Source: Caenorhabditis remanei
Taxonomy: Eukaryota; Nematoda; Chromadorea; Rhabditida; Rhabditidae
DNA length: 64,000 nucleotides
Assembly: GCF_010183535.1 (NCBI RefSeq)
Contig: NC_071328.1
Location: forward strand, 3,100,001 to 3,164,000
Reading direction: 5' to 3'
Below the pieces are notes generated by a model, which was given only the letters and a program-made list of their open reading frames with translations, was not told the origin of the DNA and did no database searches. A program made the translations under genes and the position numbers. This document shows, one piece after another, positions 18,901-30,700 of this stretch; the stretch's first letter is position 1, and every line of letters starts with the position of its first letter.

Positions 18901-21535
18901 GTGTTCTCAAAACTCCTTATTTTCTGCTCGAAACTCCTCATTTTCAGCCAAAAATTGCTAATTTTCAACTCGAAATTCCAATTTTCAGCTCAACATTGAT
19001 AAATTATTCGACAGATTTTCCAAATGTTTAAAATCATGTCGAGAACAGTGTCAAAAAATGTATTTCCAACCAGATCTCCGACAAATTTCAGATATACATT
19101 TTTTGTGCTAAAAAATATCTCATTTTCAAGTTAAAAAAAAACCTCTTTTTAGGACAAAAATTGACAAAACTGCCAATTTCACTACAGAAATAATGAAAAT
19201 TTGAACAAAATGATCGAAAAATGTCATTTTTCAGCAGATTTCCAACAAATTTCAGATTTCTCTATCCACACATACCATCGAAGCAGTATTTTGCACCGAT
19301 GCATCTCCATTTGCTTGTCCTTCCTCGGTACCAACAAAAGTCGCCGGTGTATGCTGAAAAAATGCGACTTTAATTCCGAAAAACTCAATCACAGGGTCAT
19401 ATTTTGTCCATATGAATTAAAATTATTTTCTTATTTTCCCCGCGAAACCGGAAGTCTAGTGAAGCGCGTTTGCACACGACTTGGCAGGTGAGAGTCGCTG
19501 CTCAGCCAAATCGTGTGCTTATATCGTGGACAAACGATAGGGAGTTAAATTTTTCGAATTCTTCTATTTTCTCGCTATTTTCGATAAAACTTCGCACAAA
19601 AAAAAATCAAATTCATCAATTTTTTTTTTGAATTTCGCGCTAATTTTATGCGATTTCTATGACCCTGTGCAACAGTTCGCTGAGATCCCAATAATGGGTA
19701 CGAAAACGCGTCCGACGCGCGCCAGAGTTTTTGAGATTGCCAAAAACGTATCTCATGGAGCGCCAGTCGATCTCATATTCCACTTTTGTACTGTGAAACG
19801 CGACCGAGGCGCCCCAGTTTATCAGAATTCCGGTATTTGTATCAAAAAAAAGTCTGCAAATTGCAGACTCTGCAATTTTCAAGGTTTTGAATCATCAAAC
19901 GCGTCAAAGGCGCGCCAGATTCTAATTTTTTGTTGCCGGTGGGACTTTCTCTCTGAAAACGCGTCAAAGGCGCGCCAGACTTTCAGACGTTCAGTTTTGA
20001 CTCAGAAACGCGCCGAAGGCGCCCCAGCCTGTCTGAACTTGGAATGCTGACTAAAAACGCGCCGAAGGTGCCCCAGACTTTCAGGAGTTCAGTTTTGACT
20101 TAGAAACGCGCCAAAGGCGCCCTAGCCTGTCTGAGCTTGGAATGTTTGACCAAAAACTTTTTTTTTGAATTTCGCGCAAATTTTAAGCGATTTTTTGGAG
20201 CGGAGACGCTTCATATGGACATTCTGAGACCCTGTGACTCAAATTCTTGCAAAATTACATCGTCATGGAACCAATCCTCGCAGAGTTCGCATTGCATGAA
20301 CGCTCTCTCAGGTTCATCCGGATAAAATGCGTCGCAGGTGCAGAATTTGCCGTGATAATTATGATTATACTCGTTGAACTCGTTTTTCTCGTCTTTTTCC
20401 TCGTACAAAGTACACTTTTTGTCTCCAAATTTCGAATTTCCGCAGTCACACTTGAACTTTCGTTTTGTGTACAATTCAATGATGTTGTGGTCTTCATGAC
20501 AGTGCAGAGAACATCCGTAACAGACACCGGCTAATTCTGGAGCAGGAGTACATGTGAGACACGCGAACACAGTCTGACGGGGAACGTAGCCTTCTGGGAA
20601 GGTGCAAACTTGGGGATCTTGAGTGGCGAAGAGCAATTGGGCTGTTTTTTCGGCATCCTCCATGTCTGCGACCATTTCTAGCAGAGTTATAGAGTCTTCT
20701 GGAAGGCAATTGGATTAAAATTCGAGTTTTTCGCTGGAATTTGAAAATTTCCAATCATAAAACTGATACAAAAGACTCAGAAAAGACAAAAATCCGTTTT
20801 TTTTCGTTATTTTCCTCTAAAACTGCGCTAAAAAAATCATTTTTATAGAAAAACGGTTTTCTGTAAGGTAATTGGATTAAAATTTGAGTTCTTTTTAATG
20901 TAAATTTGTGAGTTTTTGGATCAAAACTCGTTCTTTTTTCTCAAAATTGTTGAAAATTTAGTTGAAAAATGATGTTTTCAGTGAAAATCGGCGATTTTCA
21001 TGATTATTCCCCCGATGTGAGCCGTTTCTCATTAGAAAAATCAGTAAAACCATGATTTTTACAGATTTTCCCCAATTTTCAAAGCTATTCCTAGACCCTT
21101 TCTAAGTTCCGCCCTTCTCAAAAATGGGGCGGAGCTTCCTGACTTCAAGACGTTTTTTAACAACAAAAAAGAAAAAAATCACATTTTTGGGCTTTTGGAC
21201 ATAAAATCACATGAAATTTATCAATTTTCAGTAGATTAGCAGTGAAAATACTCGTAATACTTGTTAAATTTCATAAAAATTTTTAAAAAAATTGAAGAAA
21301 ATCTACCGAATCTGAAAAAAATGGTCAAATTCCGGAATAATTGGGAAACTTGAAGATGTATATGCACTTTTCAGCGATTTTCAGCAATTTTTAGGTTCAA
21401 AAATGATATTTTTGTCCATTTCCGAATTTTTTAGACCAATTCTCAATTTTTTGGAAAATTTGAACCTTCTGCCACTGGAACTGTCACCGGAGCCGCCACC
21501 GGTGCTGTCTCCTTCTTTTCCTCGTTATTTTCCAT
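15956..21535 (-). CDS. UBR7: UBR7, UBR-box and PHD-type E3 ligase protein
   Basis: Exons 21535-21466, 20698-20259, 19353-19276, 18302-17954 and 16077-15956 give 352 residues (human UBR7 about 425). The UBR box (roughly residues 53-125) shows the Cys/His ladder RQTVFACLTC, GVCYGCSLHCHEDH, ELYTKRKFKCDCGNSKF. A PHD-like finger follows (CTCDAFYP, MQCELCEDWFH, then His and ICSTC) and is assembled across two introns, which confirms the splicing. The C-terminal domain has RLCKCTDCTRVY, YLMDEEDD and the helical end KRKFQELIDK. Human UBR7 recognises N-degrons and acts as a ubiquitin ligase, reported for histone H2B. The first donor (GTTCAA) is unusual. A TTTGCAG acceptor sits 7 nt before the ATG. It is tail-to-tail with glb-26. 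Confidence 0.93.
16780..17975. repeat. Tandem duplications of a UBR7 exon end and splice donor
   Basis: The real exon/intron boundary at 17954 reads, on the plus strand, ACCTCTATAAACGACTTGTG preceded by CCCACTCTTTCAT. Near copies occur around 16797-16860, 17129-17195 and 17473-17527, spaced about 340 bp, each retaining the exon-derived CTCTATAAAC and a GT donor equivalent. The third is split by a hAT-like MITE. Confidence 0.75.
17528..17838. mobile_element. hAT-like GGGCC MITE, TSD CTATAAAC
   Basis: CATACTTGTCAAGGGCCGGG to CATTTGACAAGTATG, GGGCC tandem units in both arms, poly-T/A centre. CTATAAAC occurs at 17520-17527 and 17839-17846. Confidence 0.92.
18430..18561. mobile_element. MITE family 1 in a UBR7 intron
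   Basis: CTCACAACCGCGCTCTACTG, the GAGACGCAGAGAAAAAGAGA core and CGGTGGAGCGCAGTTGTAAC; outer end TCGAGCTGATAA. Confidence 0.8.
19390..20236. mobile_element. Element with CACAGGGTC inverted ends in a UBR7 intron
   Basis: Left CACAGGGTCATATTTTGTCC and right GGACATTCTGAGACCCTGTG are imperfect inverted ends of about 26 bp, running on to CATATGAA. The interior holds at least six copies of an ACGCG..AAGGCGCGCCAG motif (19705-20135) and a third GACCCTGTG at 19661. No protein-coding frame is evident. Its right end lies about 22 bp from the donor of UBR7 exon 2. Confidence 0.7.
19705..20135. repeat. Cluster of the ACGCG..GGCGCGCCAG motif
   Basis: Units such as AACGCGTCAAAGGCGCGCCA and AACGCGCCGAAGGCGCCCCA recur at 40-90 bp spacing. 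Single or paired copies elsewhere lie at 23368, 56838-56892, 59455-59512, 63466, 63507 and 63832. Confidence 0.75.
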
Positions 21536-21918
21536 TTCGAAACTGCAAAAAAATCATTAAAAATCGATTAAAATTCATTGAATTTCAGCAATAAAACCAA
21601 CAAAAAAAAATAAAATTTCAAACCATGTGAGGTCCGCAACATTGCGTCGTGGTGTACAATTCGAATTGTACACTCTCACGCACAAATGCAGACCTCGCGG
21701 CGAGGAGCGCGCCAGTTTCAAATCGGGCCCGCGACCTTGTTTTTAGCGGTATTTTTGGCGCCAAATCGGGATTTTTTAGTGGAAAATAACATCTCGGATT
21801 TATTTTTCATCAATTTTTCACTTTTTTCCCATCAATTTCCATCAATTTCCGCCAATTTTCAGTGGTGTTTTCGATTTTTTGAGAAAAAATTTTTTCCGCG
21901 TCGTTTCCTTTTGTCTGA

Positions 21919-22176
21919 ATAGAGGTATTTGCATTTCTCGCCATCGCCGTGCCGACCCATCTTTTCCTTACTAAACGAGATATTGCGAAATTACCGAAAT
22001 CGGAGTGGGTTCCCACGGAAATCGTTTCGGGGGAGACGTTCCCATCACATTATCAATGCAAAACGGGCGGAAGAGACGGGTTGGAGGAGGGGAAAAGAGA
22101 TGGAGAAGACAGCTGGAACATCGGTCAGTACACCAGCTGCGCTTTCTGTTTTGAATTGATTGAAATTTTGGAGTGA
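21919..22176 (+). CDS. Candidate coding segment, unknown product
   Basis: The open frame runs from after a stop at 21918 to TGA 22174-22176 and reads like real protein (FLAIAVPTHLFLTKRDIAK, then SEWVPTEIVSGETFPSHYQC), starting with a hydrophobic stretch. There is no in-frame ATG. An ATAG acceptor at 21918-21922 could make it an internal or last exon. A GTCAGT donor within GACAGCTGGAACATCGGTC is an alternative end, and its surroundings are duplicated at 22337. I do not recognise the family. It lies about 0.4 kb upstream of UBR7, on the opposite strand. Confidence 0.25.
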   Translation: MEVFAFLAIAVPTHLFLTKRDIAKLPKSEWVPTEIVSGETFPSHYQCKTGGRDGLEEGKRDGEDSWNIGQYTSCAFCFELIEILE

Positions 22177-22710
22177 AATTTAGAAAAAATGCTGTATTTT
22201 CGAAGAATTTCGGGGCTTTTCTGTTGAAAAATCACAATTTTGATTGAAAAATTGCAAATTTTACAGTGTTCCATCCATTTAGACGGGAATTTTAGAAAAA
22301 TTGCGTTTTCATGTCAAAAAATCATTACAATATCGACAGCTGGTGAATAGGTCAGTACAGCTGCGTTTTCTGTTTTGAATTGATTGAAATTTTGGAGTGA
22401 AATTTAAAAAAAAAGAGATTCTGAGCCGTATGAACTGTATTTTGGAAGAATTTCAGAGTTTTCTGTTGAATAATCATTAAGAAACATAAAAAATCACAGT
22501 TCAGATTGCAAAATTGCAAATTTAGAATTGTGTTTTCTCCAAAGTAGTTATAGAGATAGTTTCCAGTGAAATTTCGCAGTTTTCTATCCATTTTGACAGA
22601 TTTTTGACTGAATTCTAGACGTTTTTAAGCTCAAACACCATTTTTATGCGTTTTTTGTCCAAATGTCCACTATAAAGACAGCTGGTGAATAGGTCAGTAC
22701 AGCTGCTCTT
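22105..22710. repeat. Tandem-duplicated block with CAGCTG palindromes
   Basis: GACAGCTGG...GGTCAGTAC...CAGCTGC occurs at 22111, 22337 and 22678. The first two copies continue in parallel for about 70-100 bp (GAATTGATTGAAATTTTGGA). Each unit carries two CAGCTG E-box-like palindromes about 20 bp apart. It lies 2.1-2.7 kb upstream of the nmy-2 start codon. Confidence 0.7.
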
Positions 22711-22900
22711 CGGTTTTCTCTCGTGAGAGAACATCTGTCGATTTTTGGGTTTTTCCTCGAAATTTATTGGAATTTAGGCGTATGTTTCATGATTTAGGTA
22801 ATATTTTTCCAAACTTACTGCGAAATTTGACGATTTGAAAACGTTTTTAGAGGAAAAATGAAGAAAAACTGGGAAAAATCGATTTTTTTAGAAGAAAAAC

Positions 22901-23238
22901 CATACTTGCAAAATATCGGCCCGGGCCGGTAGAGAAAGTTGCCGGCCCGGCCCGGCCCGGTCGGCCCGGAGTCAAAAAATGAGCACAATTTTTTCACAAA
23001 ATTTTTCGAAATTATTTAAAATTTTCATCAAAAATCGTCAAAAATCCTATGTACACTTGAGTTTTATCGATATGTAAAAACATAGTCGAAAATTCGACTT
23101 TTTTGCGAAAAAATCAAAAAATTTTCAAAAAAATTCAAATTTTCAAATTTTTGTACTGTGACCCGGGCCGACCGGGCCGGGCCGGTGAAAATTCTCAAAT
23201 CGGTCCGGCCCGGCCCGGCCCGGCCCGTTGCAAGTATG
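22901..23238. mobile_element. hAT-like GGGCC MITE, TSD AGAAAAAC
   Basis: CATACTTGCAAAATATCGGC to CCCGTTGCAAGTATG with GGCCCGG arrays in both arms. AGAAAAAC flanks both sides (22893-22900 and 23239-23246). Confidence 0.92.
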
Positions 23239-23503
23239 AGAAAAACTGATATTACGAGCAAATTTTCAAGTTTTTATAATACTTTCTCATCAGTTTTTGT
23301 AGCTTGACCGTTACGGATCTGGTTTTATCCCATTTCCAGCCAAAAATCTCCGATTTTCCCATTTTAAAAACGCGCTGAAGGCGCGCCAGTTTCAGCTCAA
23401 TTTTCGGAGGTTTTTACAGATTTTTTAATCATTTTTAGGCAATTTCTAGCCAAAAATCTCTCTAATAAAGAAATATTTCGAGCGCTATATGGATTTTTTC
23501 TAA

Positions 23504-23600
23504 TTATTAGCTCAGCACAGTTTTTACAACCGCGCTCCATCGCACACAAAATTCACCGGTTTCGGTAGAGCGGTGTTGTAAGAAAGTGGCCTGCTTTTAT
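23504..23600. mobile_element. MITE family 1, internally deleted
   Basis: TATTAGCTCAGCACAG, ACAACCGCGCTCCATCG, then CGGTTTCGGTAGAGCGGTG and the right end; the TCTCTGAGTCTC core is missing. Confidence 0.75.
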
Positions 23601-24740
23601 GGCGCCAAAATTCAAAATCTTGAATTTTTTGCAAAAATTCCACCGTGTCCCCCCAGAAATACCGTCCATATCCCCGTGACATCCCCCCCCCCCCAATTCT
23701 CTAATTCCACGTGTCATTTTTCCCCAAAATCCGAATTCCAGACATTTTTTCCATAGAAAACTTTCTCAAAACTAGTGCGTAGGCTGAAATAAGGTAGGTA
23801 TCTAAACGATCTGAATCATTTTGTGTCTTCGTTTTTAATTGATTTGATATAGTGGGGGCGTTGGAAATTGGGAAAAAATGGGAAAAAATGGGAAAAAATC
23901 GAATCTTGTGATCAGAAAGAGTTTTGGGAGTGAATGGGGCTCACCTTCGTTTTCTTTTTCATCTTTTTCTTGTGATCGCTGGGAGATTTGGCGCGCTTTT
24001 TTTGTTAGAAATTCGAATCCATAATCGAATTAACGTATTATTATGCAACTTTGTGAATCGGGAGGCGATTCCGTATAGTTTTAGGGATAGCCACTGTAAA
24101 AACATTGGAAATGTGGAATTTCATGTGAAAAAGAGAATTTTGAACCGAAAATTTTGTATTTTATGTGAAAAAACTGGGTTTTTTGGCTGAAATCAAGACT
24201 TTTCAACCCAAAATCTTGTATTTTTCAGTTAAAAATTCAGTTTTCCAGACCGAAATCGTGATTTTTGAACTGAAAATTGAGTTTTTCAATGAAAAATTTA
24301 GATTTATAGCTTGAAATCGAGATTTTTAAACCGAAAATGTTGTGTTTTCGGTCAAAAAATCACTTTTCCAGGCGGAAATCAAGATTTCTAAACCGAAAAT
24401 TGAGTTTTCAGTGAAAAATTCAGTTTTCCAGACTGAAATCAAGATTTTTTAACCCAAAATTTCAAATTTCCGCGCATTTTTCCCAACTTAAGCTTACGGT
24501 ACCCTGCACATCTAACTGGAAACTTGTTTTTTCGCTCATAATTTCCGTTTTTTTTATAACTTTTTTGCATTTTATGCCAAAAAATTGATTTTTTAACTGA
24601 AAAATTTCAAAATATTTCACCCAAAATTTCGATTTTCCGCGCATTTTCACAACGAAACTTTTTTCACTCAGATTTTCCGTTTTTTTTTCATAAACCTTGT
24701 AATTTTGCAATTTTTCCCCAAATTCCCTTTGTTTTCAGCA
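23600..24740. other. Intergenic region upstream of nmy-2
   Basis: No coding frame. It holds a run of 12 C at 23683-23694, AT-rich sequence, and from about 24080 to 24460 a degenerate repeat of about 60 bp (variants of GAAATCAAGATTTTTAAACC and TTCAGTTTTCCAGA). The nmy-2 promoter must lie here, but I can name no specific site. Confidence 0.6.
24731..24738 (+). promoter_or_regulatory. nmy-2: Probable trans-splice acceptor of nmy-2
   Basis: GTTTTCAG lies 32 nt upstream of the first ATG (24771) with no upstream donor in a fitting exon. This is the usual layout of a spliced-leader acceptor in Caenorhabditis. Confidence 0.55.
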
Positions 24741-24770
24741 AATTGTATATAGCAACTCGCTCGAAAGGTA

Positions 24771-27700
24771 ATGATGACATCTCGAACGAAAAATGATGAG
24801 ATTGACCAGTTGAGAGTGAGTAAATTGGGTATAGAAACGAGATTTTTTCGGTAGTTTTGCAGTAATTTCTGAGAAAATGCCGTTTAAAATCGAATTTGAT
24901 CACAAGAAACTTCATTTTCAAGCCATTTTTAGGCCCAAAAAACACTGCAAAACCACAAAATAAGTTTTAAATGGGCATTTTCAGACATTTGGGCTGTATT
25001 TTTTTGAGAAAATCCCGTCTATTAGCAGTTCACTCCTCTTACAGCTGCGCCCCACCGCAAACGAGAGAGTATCTGCAAGAGAGACGCAGAGTTTTTTCCT
25101 TTTTTTCTCGCGCCGACACAAATTTTCACAGTTTTTGACCTGTTTTCACTGTTTTTCTTAGAATTTTTTGTAAATTGTTATGAAAAAATAGCGAAAATAT
25201 GTCAAAAACTGAAAATCTAGGGCGGCGGGAGAAAAATAAAAACTCTGCGTCTCTCTCGCAGGTACTCTCTCGTTTGCGGTGGGGCGCAGTTGTAAGAAGA
25301 TGTGCTGCTAATATGGCTTTTCAGTGATTTTTGAGTCTAAAAATGGCTTAAAATTGCATTTTCTTGTGAACAAATTCGATTTTAAACGGCATTTTCCCAT
25401 AAATTACTGCAAAATCGGTGTATTTTCAACTTCCAACCGTGATTTTTGAGTCGAAAAATGCCGAATTTTACCATTTTTTCTAAAAAATTACTGTTCCACT
25501 CAATAATGTGAAGTTTTCAGACGTTTTTGCAGAAATTTTTGAGAAAAAATAGAACAATTCGGCATTTTAGACTCGAAAATTACGGCTGGAAGCTGAAAAT
25601 TCATAATTTTTGCAGTAATTTATGGGAAGATGCAGTTTAAAATCGTACTCGATCACCGAAAATGCGCTTTTAATGAACCGCATTTTCTTTAAAATTTCTG
25701 CAAAAAGATGAATTTTCAGCTTTCAGCCGCGATTTTTGAGTTTAAATATACAGAATTTTACCATTTTTTCTCAGAAATTACTGCAAAAATGTCTAAAATT
25801 GCTCATTTTTCACTCTATAACTGCATATTTTCCCCCTATATTCCAGGCCAAGACAGACTTTCTGAATCCGTCGATTTCGGCGGATTGGGCGAAGAAGAAG
25901 TTGATATGGGTGCCAAGTGAAAAAGACGGATTCGCACTCGGCGCCATCACCGGCACCGCCCATTCAGACGGCACAATCGACGTGGAACTGATGGAAACTG
26001 GCGAGAAGCAACGTGTCTCTTCTGATGATTGCCAGAAACCGAATCCACCGAAATACGACAAATGCGAGGATATGTCGATGTTGACGTGTCTCAACGAGGC
26101 GTCGGTTTTGCACAATTTGAAGCAACGCTACTTTTCGAATCTCTATTATGTGGGTGTCTGAAACTGTCTGAAACAAGAATGGCAAATTTCCATTGGAAAA
26201 TCGAAAAATTACGATGTTTTTCGCCTGAAAATCGCTAAAAATCCGAAAAAAAATCGACAATTTCTTTGATTTTATCCTTAATATCACTACCTGAAACGCG
26301 TTTTTAAAGATTTCCGATAGGTTTTTTCCGGTTTTGAACTGAAAATTTTGGAAAAAGAGTACTTTTCTAGGTTCTCCAAGAGCATTTTCTATTATTTTTT
26401 TTTTCAAAAATTGTCTGAAAAATTGACAATTTGAAGCAACGCTACTTTTCGAATCTCTATTTTGTGGGTTCCGGTGTCTGAAATACCTGGAAAATCGAAA
26501 AATAACTATATTTCTTGCTTGAAAATCGCTAAAAGTCTGAAATATATCGAGAAAATCGACAATTTTTATGATTTTAGCGTCGAACTTGACGATTTTCAGC
26601 CCCCAGATGCCATTTCTAGTGATTTTTTCGATAGAAATCATGTTTTTAAACATAAAAAATCCAGTTTTGGAGCTTAAAAGTTGCATTTTTTGCTATTTTC
26701 ATCTAGAAATTCATACAAAAACGGGATGTTTTTTTAAATTTTCAAGCTGAAATTCCAGATCTCTCATTTTCAGTGCGAAGTAGAGGTTCAGAATTTTTTT
26801 ATCAAAATTTTGGGTTTTGATCCGAAAATTGTCCATTTTTTAATCAGAAAACGGATTCACCGGCACAAAATTTGTGAGAAACTGAAACATTTTCGATTTA
26901 AAGATCATTTGTGAAAACGACAACTAAACTGAAAAATTTGGAATTTTTTGGCGATTTTTTGAAAATTTCAGTAATTTTCAATAATTCAAGTCAAATACCA
27001 TATAAGACACAAAAATATTAAGATTTTCTTCTTTTTTTCGTGAAAAATCAATGTCTGAACCGCGTTTTTTCCTGGTTTTGAAACTTTGAAAAATTGGAGA
27101 GAATTTTCTATTTTTTTTTTCAAAAATTCGGAATTCCACGTAAAACTTCAAAATTCATGAGATTTGGTCAAAATTTGATTGATTTTGGCCCAATTTTGAT
27201 GAAAAATCGTCATTTTTTCACTATTTTTTCCCTGAATTGCCACTTCGCTCTGGCTGCCTATGCACTTTCCGATGCTGTGGAGAGTGGAGTGCTTCAAACC
27301 CAGAAAATTCGGAAAAGAATGGTTTTCTTGTCTGAAATTCACAGGTCCGCTTCAGAAATTTGTGATTTTTTGAGATTTTCAGAAAAAAAATAGCGAAAGT
27401 GACCAGATTTACGCTGGAAAAATGTCACATTTTACCTTTCTGCTTTTATTTCTTGATTTTGATCCGATTTTGGCTTAATTTTGATAGAAAAGCGTAATTT
27501 TTTCACTATTTTCCCCTGAATTACCCTCAAGAAAAATTTATTGGAAATTTTAAAAACACGCAATGCAATTACCAGTGGAATCCAGTGAGAATTGTCGATT
27601 TTTAGGTTAAACGAATGCAAAAAAAAAGAAGATTTTTAGCGATTTTTAGGTGTAAATGTCGTTTTTTTACCAATCAAATCCTCGTCAAACCGGTTGTCGT

Positions 27701-30700
27701 TATTTGGTGTTTTGAGCCAAAATGACGCTTACCTAAGCCTAAGAAGTGTAGTTGCTTTGCACGTGCATTTCTTATCGCACCGCAACGTAAACTACCATCT
27801 TGCAATAGGGGGAACCGGTTCGAGTGACGAGAACTTTTTAGTGATGGCTGAGAGGCGGAGTTTCTCGAAAAGTGAACGAGCTGACATTCCTGGAGAGAAC
27901 GTACCCGCCGCGCCATCACTTGGAATGTATACGTTTCGGATGGGCACGCGTCTTACAACCGCGCTCTACCGAAACCGCGAAAAAATTGTGTGCGAAATTG
28001 AGAGACTCAGAGAAAACGGGACATTTCGGTGGAGCGTATATACCAAAACGTCGGCACACAGTTCTTACAACTGCGCTCCACCGAAATTCCCTCTCTGGGT
28101 CTCTCAATTTCGCACACACATTTTTCTCGCGGTTTCGATAGAGCGCGATTACTGGAAAGGATTCCACCCTGAAGAGATGTATGCATTTCATTGGCTGAAA
28201 CACCCAGCGATTTTCGTCACTTGATTGCCTTTAAATAGCCAGGCGAGGAATATTAAAATATGCAGACCGTCCCCCATGTCTAGGTCTCTTTTTTTGTCAT
28301 GAAAAAGAGATTTTTTCGGACTTTTGCGACAATTTAAAAAGTTTTTCCTCGAAAAACTCACAATTTTTAACCCCAAAAATCCCCAAATTTCCAGACATAT
28401 TCCGGCCTGTTCTGTGTCGTAATCAATCCGTACAAACGCATCCCAATCTACACGGATACGATTGCCGAACAGTTCAAATGCAAGAAGCGAAAGGAGATGC
28501 CGCCCCATATATTCGCCGTGGCAGACGAGGCGTATCGTAGTATGTTGCAGGAGCGCGATGATCAGTCGATTCTGTGCACGTAGGTGTTGTTTTTTTGTTG
28601 TCTGAAATTGCAGACTTTTATGTCGAAAAATTATTATTATTTTGGTCATTTTTTAAAGGAATTTTGGTAATTTTTAAGGAATTTCTGTCATTTTTGAAGG
28701 AATTTTGGTCAATTTTTAAGTAATTTAGGTAGTTTTTAAAGAATTTAGATAGTTTTTTGAGGAATTTGGGTAGTTTTTAAAGAATTTAGATAGTTTTTTG
28801 AGGAATTTTGGTCGTTTTTAAAGGAATTTATGTCATTTTTGAAGGAATTTTGGTCATTTTTAAAGGAATTTGGGTAGTTTTTAAAGAATTTAGATAGTTT
28901 TTTGAAGAATTTCTGTCATTTTTGAAGGAATTTTGGTCATTTTTAAAGGAATTTGGGTAGTTTTTAAAGAATTTAGATAGTTTTTTGAAGAATTTCTGTC
29001 ATTTTTAAAGGAATTTTTAAAGGAATTTTGGTAATTTTTGAAGGAAGTTAGGTCATTTTTGAAGGAATTTAGGTCATTTTTGAAGGAATTTTGGTCATTT
29101 TTTAAAAGAATTTATGTCGTTTTTAAAGAATTTAGGTCATTTTTCAAGGAATTTTCGTCATTTTTAAAGAAATTTAGGTCATTTTAAAGAAATTTAGGTA
29201 ATTTTTCAAGGAATTTATGTCATTTTTGAAGGAATTTCTGTCATTTTTAAGAAATTTAGGTCATTTTTATGGAATTTAGGTCATTTTTATGGAATTTAGG
29301 TCATGAAATTGCTTTTCCAATAGTCGACGAGATCGAAAAGAGTTTTTTCTCTGAAATTGCAGACTTTTCCAATCATGTATGCAAAACTTCTCAAATTTTT
29401 CAAATTTTCAGTGGAGAATCTGGTGCTGGAAAGACGGAGAACACGAAGAAAGTGATCCAGTACTTGGCGTACGTCGCCAACCGGACGATGGTCAAGAATC
29501 GGAAGACGTCAGTTGACTTGGACGCGTCGACGAACAGAGTTATGGGACAACTCGAAGAGCAACTCCTACAAGCGAATCCAATTCTCGAGGCGTTCGGTAA
29601 CAGTAAGACGGTGAAAAACGATAATTCCAGTCGTTTCGGAAAGTTCATTCGTGTCCATTTCGACAGTACTGGATGCATTTCTGGAGCCAATATCGAATTC
29701 TATCTGCTTGAGAAGTCACGAGTCCTCAAACAGTCGGCCAACGAGAGATCATTCCATATCTTCTATCAGTTGTTGAAAGGATTGTCGAAAGCGCAGAGAG
29801 GTAGGGCTGGAAAATGTTGAAATTGGTATTCCGGCGGAAGCGGGCGCATAACTCGCTTAAAACACCATATTATGGGGTGAAAAATCTACCGAAATGAAGA
29901 TCCTAGCACTCGAAAGTCCCACTTTTTTTCGGGAATTTTGGAAAACTGTCAGTTTTTATCGGAGAATAGTGAAACTTTCAGAGCATCTGAAGACATAGCT
30001 GGGATTCTCAAAGTTTAAGAATATACGTTTATTTTTAACTGTTTTATGAAAATCCGGGACGCGCGGGACGTCCCATTTCGAGCGCTACTAGATTCCGGCC
30101 ATAGTTGTTCGGAATTCCGGAATTTTTTCCATACTTGCAAACCGGGCCGACACGGACCGGCGCGTAACTCTTTTAAAACTCAATTTTAAGAGCTGACAAA
30201 TATACTAAAATGTAGATCTCGGCGAGTTCTATGTCTGTGGCCTTGGGTAATTCTTCTTCTTTTCACACTTGGGCCGCCGTGTTACTCGCTTCAAACTCGA
30301 TATTTTCAATCTTTTGCGACGGAAAACCATTCAAATTTGAGGTTTCAGCACGCTTTCCCTAAGCTCCGCCCACTCTTTCTAAAGAAATTTCAAACACTGC
30401 CCAAAAACGGCAAAATGTGTTTATTTAAGCTGAAAAAACGGTGATTTTCACGCTTAAAATCACTTTTTTTCAGCAGTTTTTATAGTTAAAAAGCTCAGAA
30501 ATTCTCAGAAAAAAATGTTTGCTCAGAAAAAAAAAAGATTTTTAGCCAAAATTCAGTTTTTCTCAGAAAAAAGCTAATTCTCACTGATTTTTCGATGTTT
30601 ATGAGCTGAAAAATATACCAAAATGTAGATCTCGGCGAGTTCTAGGTCTGTGATTTACTACGGGCCGGATGGCTAGTCGTTAATATACCGCGAGCCGGGA

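Larger units (their letters stand above)
27690..28230. other. GC-richer patch in nmy-2 intron 2 with paired MITEs
   Basis: Unlike the surrounding AT-rich intron, 27690-27940 has balanced composition, but no frame has convincing protein character or splice sites. Two family 1 MITE remnants follow. Origin unknown, possibly an older insertion. Confidence 0.4.

Noticed and set aside
21686..21922. 78-codon open frame MQTSRRGARQFQ
   Set aside because: The start lies in a dispersed repeat (GACCTTGTTTTTAGCGGTAT type) and the rest is low-complexity Phe-rich translation of AT-rich DNA.
27694..28224. 176-codon open frame in nmy-2 intron 2
   Set aside because: It runs through two MITE remnants and lacks family resemblance or splice context.
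28636..29306. Regularly spaced repeats that could suggest a CRISPR array
   Set aside because: Units are contiguous and imperfect with no unique spacers, in a eukaryotic intron.
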